A DNA stretch of 64,000 bases from Pseudo-nitzschia pungens (GCA_037355855.1 CM074761.1:6033346-6097345), one strand, 5' to 3'; positions 1 to 10,787 are shown, counted from the first letter of the stretch. A program made the numbers and translations. Notes: generated by a model from the sequence alone, not told the origin.

Positions 1-294
1 ATGCTGTACCGAAGATTTATACGAACGATACGTTTACCGCAAGCAAGAAACCCATTCGTAAGACCATTACCGTGGATATGTTGCATCACCAGTTTCACTG
101 TGGCACCGTATCGACCCGTAATGAGTTGGGCCTATCGTGACGGTCAAAGGAACAACCATGAGAGTCGAGGATTCAGTGGAAGAATCGTTTCTATTTGTAG
201 TATTGTGTGTCTTCCATTTCTCAAACAAAGTATTATTTAATGTAGGACAATCTGCACCAAATTTCCAAAACACCATCTTCATTTCCGCTAGAAA
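1..294. other. Left flank, no confident gene
   Basis: Target DNA into which the first LTR element inserted. A short minus-strand open frame at 67-282 (about 71 codons) has no motif I recognise and runs off neither element. It may be the decayed remainder of an older mobile-element gene. Nothing else is supportable here. Confidence 0.3.
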
Positions 295-700
295 TGTTTG
301 GAGGGCTCTGAAAGATCGTGTAGATTTGTACGAGGGTTGAGTTTCTTTAATCGTTTTGGTTATTACATTGTTAATCCTGAGTATTTCAATTACTGAGGGA
401 ATCGTCCACTCTGTTGTTTATTTGATTGTTTCCTCTCTCACATGCATTCTCGTGTTATTCACTTGATTCTCTTTATTGCTGATTCACTTAATTCTCTTTC
501 TTTGGTGATGACTCATCGGTCTTTCTCTATTTTGCAATGTCTCTAGTCCCGGTCATCTTTATTCCCGGTCTATATTCCATCAAGAGTCTTAAGTCCCGTT
601 CACTCTCATTCCCAGTTCCAGTCCATATTCAATAATCTTATTTCATTCAATAGTCTTACGAAGCATATCATACGTGCATACTTGGTATCACGTCCAAACA
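295..700 (-). repeat. LTR of gag-only element (3' LTR in element orientation)
   Basis: 406 bp, essentially the same sequence as 3733-4138, with TG...CA ends. A purine-rich stretch, the reverse complement of 701-720, abuts it on the inner side and fits the position of a polypurine tract. Confidence 0.85.
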
Positions 701-1711
701 CACTACCCTGCTTCAAAGACTTTTGAATCACACTTCCTTCCTTCAACGTTTCGCCACTAATCCTTTGGGCCTCTTCATAGTTTGTTGTTACGTAGTCTTC
801 AACCGTTTCAATCTTTGTATTCGTTCAACTCTCAAACTCTTTATGATCATCATATTCTTCATTCAATGCTCAAAGTCTTTGTAAAATTCTTTTCATTTGT
901 AATCTTTCATTTGTAATCTTTCCTTCCTGTTGCCAATCGAGTGATCTTTTCATATCATCACGCGAAGACTCATTTCGTATTGTTGTCTCTCACATATCAA
1001 TCGATTCATTGTAATTGTTGTCTTTCTTCGTACAATCACATCATTCCATGTTGCAATCAATCTTTCGTACAATCAAATTGCTCCATGTGACGATTGATCC
1101 ATTGCCACACAATCAAATCGCTTCATCATCATCTTACGGCCGATCCAGGCAATCATTCCAATTGTTCTTCCATGTTCTTTAATTCGCAATCCGTTCGATC
1201 GATCCGATATATCCATCGTTCTTTCAATATTCAAACTGGAATCAGTTCCTTTCATTCTTTCGCTCCTATAAACTCCACGCGATTGATCTGTATCAATCCG
1301 TCTCTGCAAACTCACGCGATCAATCTGTATCGATCTGCTCCTTTGTTCAACCATATCAAGCTGTAGCAATTCGTATCCTGCTTCTGTTAATTGTTCTGTT
1401 AATTGTTCCGTATCCTTTAGCAATTCTTTACCACTGCTGCTAATTGTTCCGTATTCGTTAATTCCGTAATTCTTCGGTTTCGTTAATTCTGTAATTCTTC
1501 CGTTTCTGCACCCGATCAATCTGTATCAATCGGTTAATTCCTTTCTCCAATAATTATTCCGTAATCTCCGTGTATCATCCGTATCATTTATGTGCTCGCT
1601 TCTGCGCTCTGCTCTGTAACTTGCTTCCGTTTCGTTAATTTCCGTAGTTCCTCTTCGTTGCGTCACCATTCCACTTGCCATTGAATCATCAAATCACCTC
1701 ACTACCCTGAT
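701..1711. other. 3' untranslated part of gag-only element
   Basis: About 1 kb between the Gag stop and the LTR. It is T- and C-rich, with many short recurring ATCGTATC- and CAATC-like words. Short open frames on both strands (for example 1073-1519) are low complexity and show no domain. I see no gene here. Confidence 0.5.
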
Positions 1712-2827
1712 TCAAAGGTATTGGAAGGCGAGTGCGACGCCGGTGAACTCTGTATCGAGCTCTTGCTCAAATTTATCAGTAAGGTTAGACGTCCAGTTTG
1801 CTGGACGTTGATTCTTATTTCTTTCAATTTCCCAACATTGGATCGTGGCATGTGGACCATCACATACAGCACATAGTGGTTTCACCTTTGGATTGTCGCT
1901 TGCCCGGAGTGGACAGTTCTTTGCAATATGCCCCTTCTCCTGACACCAGTGGCAAATTGTATCTTTTAACCAGGCCATTGCTGAGTGCGCTTTCCTATTG
2001 CCGCCGTTGCTGCTGCTGCCGTTGCCACCATCCCCATCTTTAAATTTGCCGTTGCTATTGTCATTAACATTGTTGATATCTGCGCCAAGGAGGCTCATAT
2101 CATTAGGTCTGGGCTGACGTCCCTTCAAAACAATCACTGAATTGTACAAGTTTGTGGCCGTCATCTCCAGCTTCTCCCAGATGTCATATATTGGTGTATC
2201 CGCGTCTCGTAAATCATTTAACCTGGTTGTCAATGAGATCACCAGGTACTGCGGAACTCCACTGAGTAGTGTTGCAAATAACTCATCTTCTGATGGTTTG
2301 ATTGTCTTGTACTGGTATTTCTGCATCAGTCCAAACAATCGTTCAAAAATTTCCTTCGGGGGATCCAATGCCCCCATCTTAACTGCCTTTAGATCCTTAT
2401 CCAGTTGAATCCTATCCGCTGTATCAGTTCGTCTGTACAACTTGAACAGCTCGTCAAAAATTCGATGGACTCGGCCTCTTGGCCACTTCCGGACTGTTTC
2501 CGCATTTTCTTCTGTCGTCGCTCCTCTATCCATCTTGGATTTCTCAATAATGGCATACCCCGTATTGTTATTGTGGAATGCCGAATACAGATCGTCCAAA
2601 GCTTTGGTGTGCTTCCGCAATGCCTTCCGCTGTTCTTTCCGCATGGACGCATAAACTGTTGCTTCACCGTCGCTTGGTAGATCGGGGTGTGGATCCGAAC
2701 TCACTAACTCTGGGTATTTGCACCTGCTTGCGTGAGCTAGGAATTGTCGGTACCATCCTTCAAAATCCACGTCTCCTGTGTTCGTCAGCTTGGGAATTAT
2801 GCTGTACCTCCCCATGCTGCTCGTCAC
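1712..2827 (-). CDS. gag: Copia-type Gag with CCHC zinc knuckle
   Basis: A 371-residue protein with the layout of a Ty1/copia Gag. The N-terminal half is a helical capsid-like region containing a GWYRQFLAHA segment and a VPQYLVISLTTRLNDLRD segment. A Gly/Asn-rich linker (about 255-285) follows, then a CCHC zinc knuckle (CHWCQEKGHIAKNC) near residue 293. A second Cys/His cluster (CAVC...H...C) lies near 320-335. Such proteins form the particle that packages retrotransposon RNA. It is the only gene of the surrounding LTR element. The start is the first ATG of the frame, and a coding frame with a clear stop suggests recent function. The frame does not continue into protease, so this is a Gag-only product and not a truncated polyprotein. 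Confidence 0.8.
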   Translation of the reverse strand: MTSSMGRYSIIPKLTNTGDVDFEGWYRQFLAHASRCKYPELVSSDPHPDLPSDGEATVYASMRKEQRKALRKHTKALDDLYSAFHNNNTGYAIIEKSKMDRGATTEENAETVRKWPRGRVHRIFDELFKLYRRTDTADRIQLDKDLKAVKMGALDPPKEIFERLFGLMQKYQYKTIKPSEDELFATLLSGVPQYLVISLTTRLNDLRDADTPIYDIWEKLEMTATNLYNSVIVLKGRQPRPNDMSLLGADINNVNDNSNGKFKDGDGGNGSSSNGGNRKAHSAMAWLKDTICHWCQEKGHIAKNCPLRASDNPKVKPLCAVCDGPHATIQCWEIERNKNQRPANWTSNLTDKFEQELDTEFTGVALAFQYL

Positions 2828-3732
2828 TTCACTCTATCAAATATATCCTTGTCCTTCCTCCGTCGATCGTCCGACAATAAACCGCGACGCCGACTCGTTT
2901 GCTTCTGCTTTCAATCGTATCCGCCGTATCCGCGGATAGATCCTTTCCGTTGTTCGATCGTATTCGTCTCCACGAATAGATCCCCATGTTTGTTCTGTTT
3001 TCTTTTGCGATTGTTCGTTGAATCAAATCGCCTGCAAGACCAAATTCTTGTTGGTCCAAATGTATCCTTTCTTCTGTCAATCGTACTCGTCTCAGCGAGT
3101 AGATCCTTCTGCTTCTTGTTCTGTTTTCGTTTGTTTGCGATTGTTCGTTGAATCAAATCGCCTGCAAGACCAAATTCTTTCACGTTGGTCCAATATCTTT
3201 CTTTCGTTGTTTTTTTTGTTGTATTTTCTTATTCTTCCTTTCTGCAATCGTACTTGACTCAGCAAGTCGACCCTGATCGTATTCGGTGCTTTGTTTTGCT
3301 CTCCGGAATAGATCTGTGGCTGATCAGTGCCACCTGCAAGACTGGCTTTGTACCTCTTGGTCTGCTCCCTTAGTCCACTCTGCAATCTTATCCACTTGGA
3401 TAGACCCAAATCGTATCCGTGCCACGTTCTATGCTCCGGATAGATCTGCTGACAATCAAATCGTATTCGTCTTCAGCGAATAGATCCTTGTTATCGTTGT
3501 TGTTCTTCAATCGTATTCGGCTCTTTCTTCTCCGAATACCCGCAAGACTGGGGTCCTTTCCCCTCAGTCCAATTCGTAATCGTAATTCAATCTTCTCTTC
3601 TGCAATCGTATCTGCGTTTCGTTGTTTCGTACTGCGGATAGATCCCTAAACACCCTTGCTCTCGCCTCGTGTACTGATCTCTCGTCTTCACAAAGCGCTC
3701 AACTGCTAACCGCGATAAAATTCTTCGAAGAA
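2828..3732. other. Leader of gag-only element with internal direct repeats
   Basis: In element orientation this is the 5' leader between LTR and Gag. It contains repeated blocks, for example a segment around 3005-3060 that recurs around 3130-3185, and many TCGTATCCG-like words. It begins next to the LTR with the palindrome TTCTTCGAAGAA, where a primer-binding site should lie; I could not match that to a tRNA. No gene is seen. Confidence 0.5.
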
Positions 3733-4138
3733 TGTTTGGAGGGCTCTGAAAGATCGTGTAGATTTGTACGAGGGTTGAGTTTCTTTAATCGTTTTGGTTA
3801 TTACATTGTTAATCCTGAGTATTTCAATTACTGAGGGAATCGTCCACTCTGTTGTTTATTTGATTGTTTCCTCTCTCACATGCATTCTCGTGTTATTCAC
3901 TTGATTCTCTTTATTGCTGATTCACTTAATTCTCTTTCTTTGGTGATGACTCATCGGTCTTTCTCTATTTTGCAATGTCTCTAGTCCCGGTCATCTTTAT
4001 TCCCGGTCTATATTCCATCAAGAGTCTTAAGTCCCGTTCACTCTCATTCCCAGTTCCAGTCCATATTCAATAATCTTATTTCATTCAATAGTCTTACGAA
4101 GCATATCATACGTGCATACTTGGTATCACGTCCAAACA
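3733..4138 (-). repeat. LTR of gag-only element (5' LTR in element orientation)
   Basis: 406 bp, the partner of 295-700. The same TGTTTGGAGGG start and TCCAAACA end are present. The near identity of the two LTRs suggests a fairly recent insertion. Confidence 0.85.
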
Positions 4139-4172
4139 GAAATACCCGACGATAGTAAGCAGAACAAAAACA

Positions 4173-4245
4173 CTGTTTGGAGGGCTCAGAAGGATCGTAT
4201 AGATATGTTCTGAGGTTTGGGTTTCTTAATCGTTCAGTTACATTT
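4173..4245. repeat. Diverged LTR fragment of the same family
   Basis: Starts TGTTTGGAGGGCTCAGAAGG and then follows the beginning of the 406-bp LTR with substitutions and small indels for about 70 bp. It looks like an old, truncated family member sitting beside the young insertion. Confidence 0.55.
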
Positions 4246-4367
4246 GCCGTGCACTGGAACAGTCACGAGTCCACTCCGGAATGGGATTAAGAATACGATT
4301 AGCGAGTCTTTGAATCGCCGATTTGGAGACTGCTGAATCCAATAGCAAATAGACTAATCAATAGAGC

Positions 4368-4706
4368 TCACAATTTGCATATCACTACTATTCTATTCAC
4401 TAGTAGACCTGGGGTATGGCATGATTTTAAAATCAAGCTGAGCGCTGAAGACCAGGCGCTTCTGTTGTCATCACGGATCGCATTAATCAGACGCGTCATC
4501 GACACGTCTCCAAAGACACGCCTGATCTTATTACATGCTGTACTCAGATCATTCCCTTTATTCAGCAACCGCTCTACACAATCCCATATCAGCTTCCTTT
4601 GGGCATACTTGTATTTACAGCTCCCTCTCTCCCTTCTACTGAAGTCCCTTGCTGGCTTCCGGCCACCGATGCCATTCTGATACTCATCCCATATTGCTTT
4701 GATGGT
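4368..4706 (-). pseudogene. Fragment with GCR1_C-like DNA-binding domain
   Basis: An open stretch of 112 codons without a convincing start codon. It is bounded upstream by an in-frame stop at the edge of the minisatellite. It begins TIKAIWDEYQNGIGGRKPAR and continues with a basic segment (RRERGSCKYKYAQRK). The W-x-E-Y/W-x-x-G-I-x-G-x-x-P pattern followed by a basic block is typical of the GCR1_C-type DNA-binding domain. In protists this domain often forms the C-terminus of Crypton tyrosine recombinases and related mobile-element proteins. No catalytic part is present. It is probably a remnant of a mobile element or a DNA-binding gene. The assignment rests on a short pattern only. Confidence 0.35.
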
Positions 4707-4716
4707 TCAGGGATGT

Positions 4717-5995
4717 GGGACAGCAAGCAGCAGCAACGCGTCGATAATACAAACAGCAACGCGTCGATAATACAAACGCGTCGATAATCCAGGGGGGGAC
4801 AGCAAGCAGCAGCAACGCGTCGATAATACAGGGGGGGGTCAGCACGCATCAAGCAGCAGCAACGCGTCGATAGTACGAGGGGGGACAGCAAGCAGCAACG
4901 CGTCGATAATACAGGGGGGACAGCAAGCAGCAACAAGCAGCAGCAACGCGTCGATAATACAGGGGGGACAGCAAGCAGCAGCAACGCGTCGATAATACAG
5001 GGGGGACAGCAAGCAGCAGCAACGCGTTGATAATACAGGGGGGACAGCAAGAAGCAGCAAGCAGATAGAGGTGATGAGTGAACGAGGCAATCAAAAAATT
5101 CGATTTTCCAGTACAAATTGTAGAGGGATTTATGTCGAAAAAGAAATTTATACAGGGGGACAGCAAGCAGCAGCAAGCAGCAACGCGTCGATAATACAGG
5201 GGGGGACAGCAAGCAGCAAGCAGCAACGAACGCGTCGACAATACAGGGGGGACAGCAAGCAGCAAGCAGCAACGAACGCGTCGAAAATACAGGGGGGGGA
5301 CAGCAAGCAGCAAACAGCAACGCGTCAAAAATACAGGGGTGGGACAGCGAGCAGCAAGCAGCAACGAACGCGTCGACAATACAGGGGGGGGACAGCAAGC
5401 AGCAGCAACGCGTCTCGATAATACAAACGCGTCGATAACACAGGGGGGACAGCAAGCAGCAGCAAGCAGCAACGCGTCGATAATACAGGGGGGGACAGCA
5501 AGCAGCAAGCAGCAACGAACGCGTCGAAAATACAGGGGGGGGACAGCAAGCAGCAAGAAGCAGCAACGAACGCGTCGACAATACAGGGGGGGGACAGCAA
5601 GCAGCAGCAACGCGTCTCGATAATACAAACGCGTCGATAATACAGGGGGGACAGCAAACAGCAAACAGCAACGCGTCAAAAATACAGGGGTGGGACAGCG
5701 AGCAGCAAGCAGCAGCAACGCGTCGATAATACAGGGGTGGGACAGCGAGCAGCAGCAACGCGTCGAAAATACAGGGGGGACAGCAAGCAGCAGCAACGCG
5801 TCGATAATACAGGGGGGACAGCAAGCAGAAACGCGTCGATAATACAGGGTGGGAAGCAGCAACGCGTCGATAATACAAGGGGGGGGACAGCAAGCAGGAG
5901 CAACGCGTCGATAATACAGGGGGGCACAGCAAGCAGCAAACAGCAGCAACGCGTCGATAATACAGGGGGGATAATACACGAGAATATTTTTTAAA
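4717..5995. repeat. GC-rich minisatellite, unit about 35-60 bp
   Basis: About 1.28 kb of tandem units built on AACGCGTCGATAATACAGG followed by a run of G, ACAGCA and a variable number of GCA/AGC triplets. Units differ mainly in the length of the G run and the AGC tract. A non-repeat island lies at about 5065-5152. All long open frames across this array (up to 542 codons on the minus strand) are by-products of the repeat. Confidence 0.9.
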
Positions 5996-6690
5996 GAACT
6001 ATCGCGTCGACAGCAAGCAGCAAGCAGCAACGCGTCGTCGTTCCTCAAAATAACAACAAACATCCTGTTAGAAGCGATCGTAGCGATCGTACCCCCGTCG
6101 GCCCTCTCTGGAGCGATCGTACCGTTCGTCGTCGTCGTTTGTCGTTCGTCGTTCGTCGTTCGTCGTACCCGATCGTCCCGGTCCGAAGCGATCGTACCCG
6201 CCGTCGTCCCTGTCCAAAGCGATCGTACCTTCCTCTTTGTCGTTGCCGTCGTTCCCCTATGGAAAGACGAAAGTAAAAACAACAACAAACACCCTGTTAC
6301 TAGAAGCGATCGTAGCGACCGTACCACCGTCGTCCCCCTCTGGAGCGATCGTACCTTCGTCGTCCTCGTCGTCCCTCTCCGCACCGATCGGTTGTGATTT
6401 TCGTCTTCGTTGTTTTCAATATCAGTACGTCGTATATCTGGGTAAGCCAGGTAGTTCCAGGACTTCAACACACCCAACCTCCGTGATATGAATCAGACAA
6501 CAGAGCAGAAAGCAAGAGCGGCCGTTCTCAAGCTCCCCACAGCATGTGTGTCTTTTTCAAAAGAGATGGTCCCGGTGCCTGATGGCTAGGTTAAACTGGA
6601 CCGGCCAGAATATTCCGATGCATGAGATGAAACGAAAATGAAAATGAAAATGAAAATTATGACACATCCGGTACGAGGGAGATGTGGGGC
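5996..6690. repeat. Dispersed block shared inverted with 44480-45250
   Basis: Contains repeated GAAGCGATCGTA/GGAGCGATCGTACC words, then a unique stretch (about 6415-6690) that reappears in reverse complement at about 44500-44775. The match is close over more than 250 bp. No coding frame stands out. Confidence 0.75.
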
Positions 6691-7204
6691 GGAAAATCGA
6701 TCTGCCACTGTGACGTAGTGCTTTAGTGCTTTATTACGTGCTTTATGGTACTGTGTGTACAGGCTGAGTGGAAAAAATGACAGCAATGTACGTACTTTAC
6801 AGTACTAAGTGTACAGGCTGAGAAAAAAAATGACAGGTCTGTGCATACCCGTTCCTAGTAGGTACCGACAGTACGTACAGGCTGGGGATGTGTAGGTTTC
6901 CAGTACGGTGTAAACGGTACGTATAAACTGTACGTACGGTACTGGTACAAATCTTTTGGCGCGAAGTGGTGGAGGTACGCTGTTGGTACATATTATACAG
7001 GATGAGCCTTCCCCGAGATGGTGGTAGCATTAAAAGATGGAGAGAACACCTGTTTAGCAGTAGTAGACAGTAATAGTGGCACTACTGGATTGTATGCAGT
7101 TGGTATTGTTGGTTCGAGTCCCGTCACGGGAATGTCTTTTGCTACATCACGATGCAATAGAAATATTTTTGCTGCGAAGCATTTGTCACCAGGTGATCTA
7201 TTCA
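6691..7204. other. Spacer with a short duplicated segment
   Basis: A segment ending GTACAGGCTGAG plus a poly-A-rich tail and TGACAG occurs twice (about 6744-6780 and 6800-6836). A perfect B-box-like GGTTCGAGTCC at about 7112 is not part of a foldable tRNA. No gene is seen. Confidence 0.4.
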
Positions 7205-8430
7205 GTTATTCAATGGTGACATCCATACCATTGGTGATTTTTGAATACTTCTTTTTGCATACTCTTGCCCATGCATAGGATGAGAAATATTCACACTGGA
7301 ATCACAAAATATTGACTAGATTCATTCACATATTTGATTTTACAGCAGTTTCTACTAAATGCTGCGGTACTGGGCCAAATATTAATTATTCAGTGGTGAC
7401 ATCCAAATTATTGGTGATTTTTGAATACTTCTTTTTGCATACTCTTGCCCATGCATAGGATGAGAAATATTCACACTGGAATCACACAAATATTGGCCAG
7501 ATTCATTCTGATATGTGATTTGGTACTTTTTTCTAGTAAATTCTCCAGTAGTTGGCCAAATATTAATTATTCTGTGGTGACACCCAAATTATTGGTGATT
7601 TTTGAATACTTCTGTTTGAATAGTCTTGCCCATGCACAGGATGAGAAATATTCACACTGGAATCACACAAATATTGGCCAGATTCATTCTGATATGTGAT
7701 TTGGTACTTTTTTCTAGCAAATTCCGCAGTAGTGGGCCAAATATTAATTATTCAGTGGTGACACCCAAATTATAGGTGATTTTTGAATACTTCTTTTTGA
7801 ATAGTCTTGCCCATGCACAGGATGAGAAATATTCACACTGGAATCACACAACTATTGGCCGCATTCATTCAGATATGTGATTTGGTACTTTTTTCTAGTA
7901 AATTCCGCAGTAGTGGAACAAATATTAATTATTCAGTGGTGACACCCAAATTATTGGTGATTTTTGAATACTTCTTTTTGCATACTCTTGCCCATGCACA
8001 GTATGAGGAATATTCACACTGGAATCACACAACTATTGGCCGCATTCATTCCGATATGTGATTTGCTACTTTTTTCTAGTGAATTCCGCAGTAGTTGACC
8101 AAATATTAATTATTCAGTGGTGACACCCATACCATTGGCGATTTTTGAATACTTCTTTTTGCATACTCTTGCCCATGGATAGGATGAGAAATATTCACAC
8201 TGGAATCACACAAAGATTGGCCAGATTCATTCAGATATGTGATTTTACAGTATTTTCTAGTAAATTCCGCAGTACTGGGCCAACTACTAATTATTCAGTG
8301 GTGACATCCAAATTATTGGTGATTTTTGAATACTTCTTTTTGAATAGTCTTGCCCATGGATAGGATGAGAAATATTCACACTGGAATCACACAAAGAATG
8401 GCCAGATTCATTCAGATATTTGATTTGATG
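7205..8430. repeat. Satellite array, period 180-181 bp, about seven units
   Basis: The marker TGAGAAATATTCACACTGG recurs at 7281, 7461, 7642, 7823, about 8004, 8185 and 8366, which gives spacings of 180-181 bp. Units carry scattered substitutions (for example CATAGG/CACAGG and CAGTAGT/CAGTACT), so the array is moderately old. The short open frames inside are repeat shadows. Confidence 0.9.
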
Positions 8431-9289
8431 GTATATTCACTGAGGTAGTACTATTCTTGCTGCTTGTAGTAGTAGTACAGTTATACACTGCTGCTACATA
8501 CTACTGCAGTGCGTAGGTAGTAGTACATAAGAGGTAGTCCAAAATTATGGCGCAGCGGGGCTGGCTCTCTGTGGTTTAGGTGGCGCGCGATATCACCATC
8601 ATCAGCTTTCTACTGGTTTCTACTATTACTTCAGTACGGTACATACTACTACTAGTAGTAACTCTACTGCTATCATGTAGAAGAAATCAATTCTCGGCAA
8701 ACACATGCATGACAGAAAATGCATGTGTCGTAAATCTTACTTCACATAATTTTGGGTCGGAACGGAACAAGAAAGACGGCAACTGAAATATAATGAGATG
8801 GAAATGGTAAGTGAACCACATCAAGGTTGGAGGAGGTATTAATAATGGATTTTGATTCGTCTAACTGTGCATCATTGACTTGCCTGCTTGCTCCTGATAG
8901 GGAGGCGACCGCAACTGCTGATGAAATAGGATGCAACGGCAAATGAAATATAATGCAACGGTGAGTGAAGCACATCAAGATCTGGGGTATTGATAATGGA
9001 TTTCAATTGTTCTAATTCTGCATTGAGTTGCCTGCTTGCTACTGATAGGGAAGAATCAACTTTAATTCGACGGGGCAACTGAAAAATGATGCGAAACATG
9101 ATGCAACGGGGCAACTGACACATATTGCGATCGCAAGACAAATATGATGGGATCGCAACTGACAAAATGATGCGATTGCAACTGATGAAATATGATGCGA
9201 TGTGAGGAGACCTTTACTGGCAGTACAGATACCGGTATGGATGAAATTATCACGATGACCATTATTTAAAAATCGTTTGAACCAAAATT
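8431..9289. other. Spacer with AGT/ACT arrays and direct duplications
   Basis: 8440-8680 holds palindromic AGT/ACT trinucleotide runs. About 8810-8915 and 8965-9055 are imperfect copies of one segment (CACATCAAG..., ATTGATAATGGATTT..., TTGCCTGCTTGCT...). From about 8930 to 9210 a short GCAACTGA/GAAATATGATGC word recurs. Similar words occur in reverse complement at about 62935-63060. No gene is supported. Confidence 0.5.
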
Positions 9290-9610
9290 TGTGTGGTGTG
9301 CATGAGGACGAAGACGATCGGAGCAAAGAGCAACAACGATTTCAAGGACGACGAAGACGATCGAAGCGAAGAGCAATGACGATTTCAGAGAGGACGACGA
9401 AGCCAATCGAAGCAAAGAGCAACAACAATTTCAGAGAGGACGACGATTTCAGGGAGGACGACGCAGAGGAAGGCAATTTGGAGTGAAGAGCAACGACGAC
9501 TTCAGGGAGGACGAAGACGATCGAAGCGAGAAGCAACGACGACTTCAAGGACGACGAAGACAAGGACGATCGAAACGAAGAGCGACGACGATTTCAAGGA
9601 CGACGACTTC
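9290..9610. repeat. GAC/CGA-rich minisatellite
   Basis: Recurring units of GACGAAGACGATCGAAGCGA and GAGCAACGACGATTTCA with variable spacing. Copies of CCAAAATTTGTGTG lie on both sides (about 9283 and 9620). This suggests the array expanded inside the transposon terminus. Confidence 0.75.
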
Positions 9611-9619
9611 TTTTAACAA

Positions 9620-10094
9620 ACCAAAATTTGTGTGTGCGTGTGTGAGAAAATTGAACAGAGAATAAACAATTATTAGAGTAATATCAATATTTATCAAAAG
9701 AAAGACTTATATTTTGCATCATAGTGTTTCAAAATTTTTTTTCATGGGGGTCGCGATTCCTGGGCTTCGGGTAATAATTGTGATTTTTGTGATGAATTTC
9801 TTGAGGGGTGTGATGGGAAATACTTTGTGTCGGGATGAGAAATCAATTTTTGGGAGTGAATTTCTGCAACAGTCTCATAATATATAATGATGGTAGGGTC
9901 AGTAATAATGAGTCAGATTGAAAAAAAATTTGGGTCTTTATTTTTTTTCTCGTAATTGAGGTAGTTAGGCGGTCGCGATTGAGGTTGCGAATCGCGAGAG
10001 GGCTACGAATGGAGCTACGTCAAAATGAGCCAGGAATAATTCGCGACCCCCCTAAATAAATTCTTGGGAGGGGTCGCGAACCAGTTTTCGGACG
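9620..10094. repeat. Terminus of Plavaka/CACTA-like transposon (inverted copy of 18514-19100)
   Basis: Follows the left terminus of the 18514-52941 element in reverse complement, including the TATATAATG...CAGTCTCATAA stretch, the hairpin of facing TCGCGACCCC and GGGGTCGCGA, and the terminal repeat ending CAGTTTTCGGACG at 10094. Confidence 0.8.
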
Positions 10095-10382
10095 TGGATA
10101 CAGTGTTGCAGGCTTTACAGGATCTGGAACACCTTGTGGTACAGCGCGTCTTCTTGCTGCTGCTCGTCCTCCACCATCACCTCCAGTAGCTTTCCTAGCA
10201 GGAGCATACGACAATGCAGTCAGCGTTCGCAACTGCCGCTTTATCTCTGCGAGCTCCGCAAGCTGGTGGTTCTTTATCTCTGCCACATTAGTTTGAGTAG
10301 TACAAATCTTTGCATAAATAGCATTCCTCCACTCTTGCCCCCCTCTTCCAAGAAACCCATGTGTTCTCATTATCTGATGCAA
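10095..10382 (-). pseudogene. 5' fragment of an unidentified ORF cut by a transposon end
   Basis: A minus-strand frame from an ATG at 10382 is open to 10095 (about 96 codons). It then runs into the terminal repeat of the DNA transposon, so its true 3' part is lost. The product has a helical middle (QTNVAEIKNHQLAELAEIKR) and a Gly/Arg/Ala-rich tail. The frame starts just inside the Tc1/mariner-like terminus at 10383-10631, at the place where the transposase starts in the intact element at 34585-39122. The protein itself is different. It may belong to another subfamily of that element. Function unknown. Confidence 0.4.
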
Positions 10383-10631
10383 AGAACTGTGGTATCAAAA
10401 AAAGTGATTTTTTAACCAAGAGTTTAGTAAGGCACTCGAACAATGGGTTTCCACTGACAAAACAGCATTGTACCGGTATAAGAGGATAGGAAATTATTCA
10501 CTACAAAATAATTTTTTGGCATTGGTATGTTCTCCGTCCCAGCGCATGCATTCCGTTTTCGTTTGGGAATATTCAGTTCATTTTTGGCGCATAAGGTTAC
10601 TCGACCAGTCTCAATTGTTATCGGACTCGTA
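10383..10631. repeat. Relic of a Tc1/mariner terminus
   Basis: Resembles 38886-39122, the right terminus of the intact Tc1/mariner element, with many substitutions. Shared landmarks are GAACTGTGGT near the inner side, TTTTTTGGCATTGGTATGTT, and an outer end reading TTATCGGACTCGTAG followed by TA. It lies about 155 bp upstream of the sirtuin start codon. Confidence 0.75.
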
Positions 10632-10787
10632 GTAAAATCTTACGGGTCGTCGAAAAAAAAAAAAAAAAAAATCCTCGGGAACGGCTGTCGTCGGTAATTA
10701 TCGCTGCAGATGACATTACAGTATCAGAATCAACTTTGTCTGCTGATGTGTCATTACTTCCCTCTATGGTTACGATTCTAATTTTGG

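Larger units (their letters stand above)
295..4138 (-). mobile_element. Non-autonomous, gag-only LTR retrotransposon
   Basis: Two 406-bp direct repeats (295-700 and 3733-4138) begin TGTTTGGAGGG and end TCCAAACA, so the LTR edges form an inverted repeat. Outside them lies a 4-5 bp target duplication, (a)gaaa. The only long coding frame between them is a minus-strand Gag protein, so the element reads right to left. There is no protease, integrase, reverse transcriptase or RNase H. The 3.84 kb element must therefore depend on enzymes supplied in trans. This organisation is seen directly; dependence on a helper is inference from known non-autonomous LTR families. Confidence 0.85.
4717..10094. mobile_element. 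Gene-less, left-truncated relative of the 34-kb DNA transposon
   Basis: The right end (about 9620-10094) is an inverted copy of the left terminus of the element at 18514-52941, including the inverted repeat ending at 10094. The block 6050-6690 is an inverted copy of 44480-45250 inside that element. Between and beside these blocks lie arrays in the same order as in the large element: minisatellite, shared block, about 181-bp satellite, terminus. The protein genes that separate these parts in the large element are absent here. No matching left inverted repeat was found near 4717, so the copy is truncated or rearranged on that side. Confidence 0.6.

Noticed and set aside
4589..6477. Long open frames (up to 542 codons) across the minisatellite
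   Set aside because: They repeat the tandem unit in translation, exist in several frames at once and have no domain; they are repeat artefacts.
7080..7145. Possible tRNA (perfect B-box GGTTCGAGTCC)
   Set aside because: No matching acceptor or anticodon stem, and no A-box at a suitable distance upstream.
10020..10094. C-terminal 25 codons of the minus-strand frame at 10020-10382
   Set aside because: This part translates the terminal inverted repeat of the DNA transposon and so is not part of the original gene.
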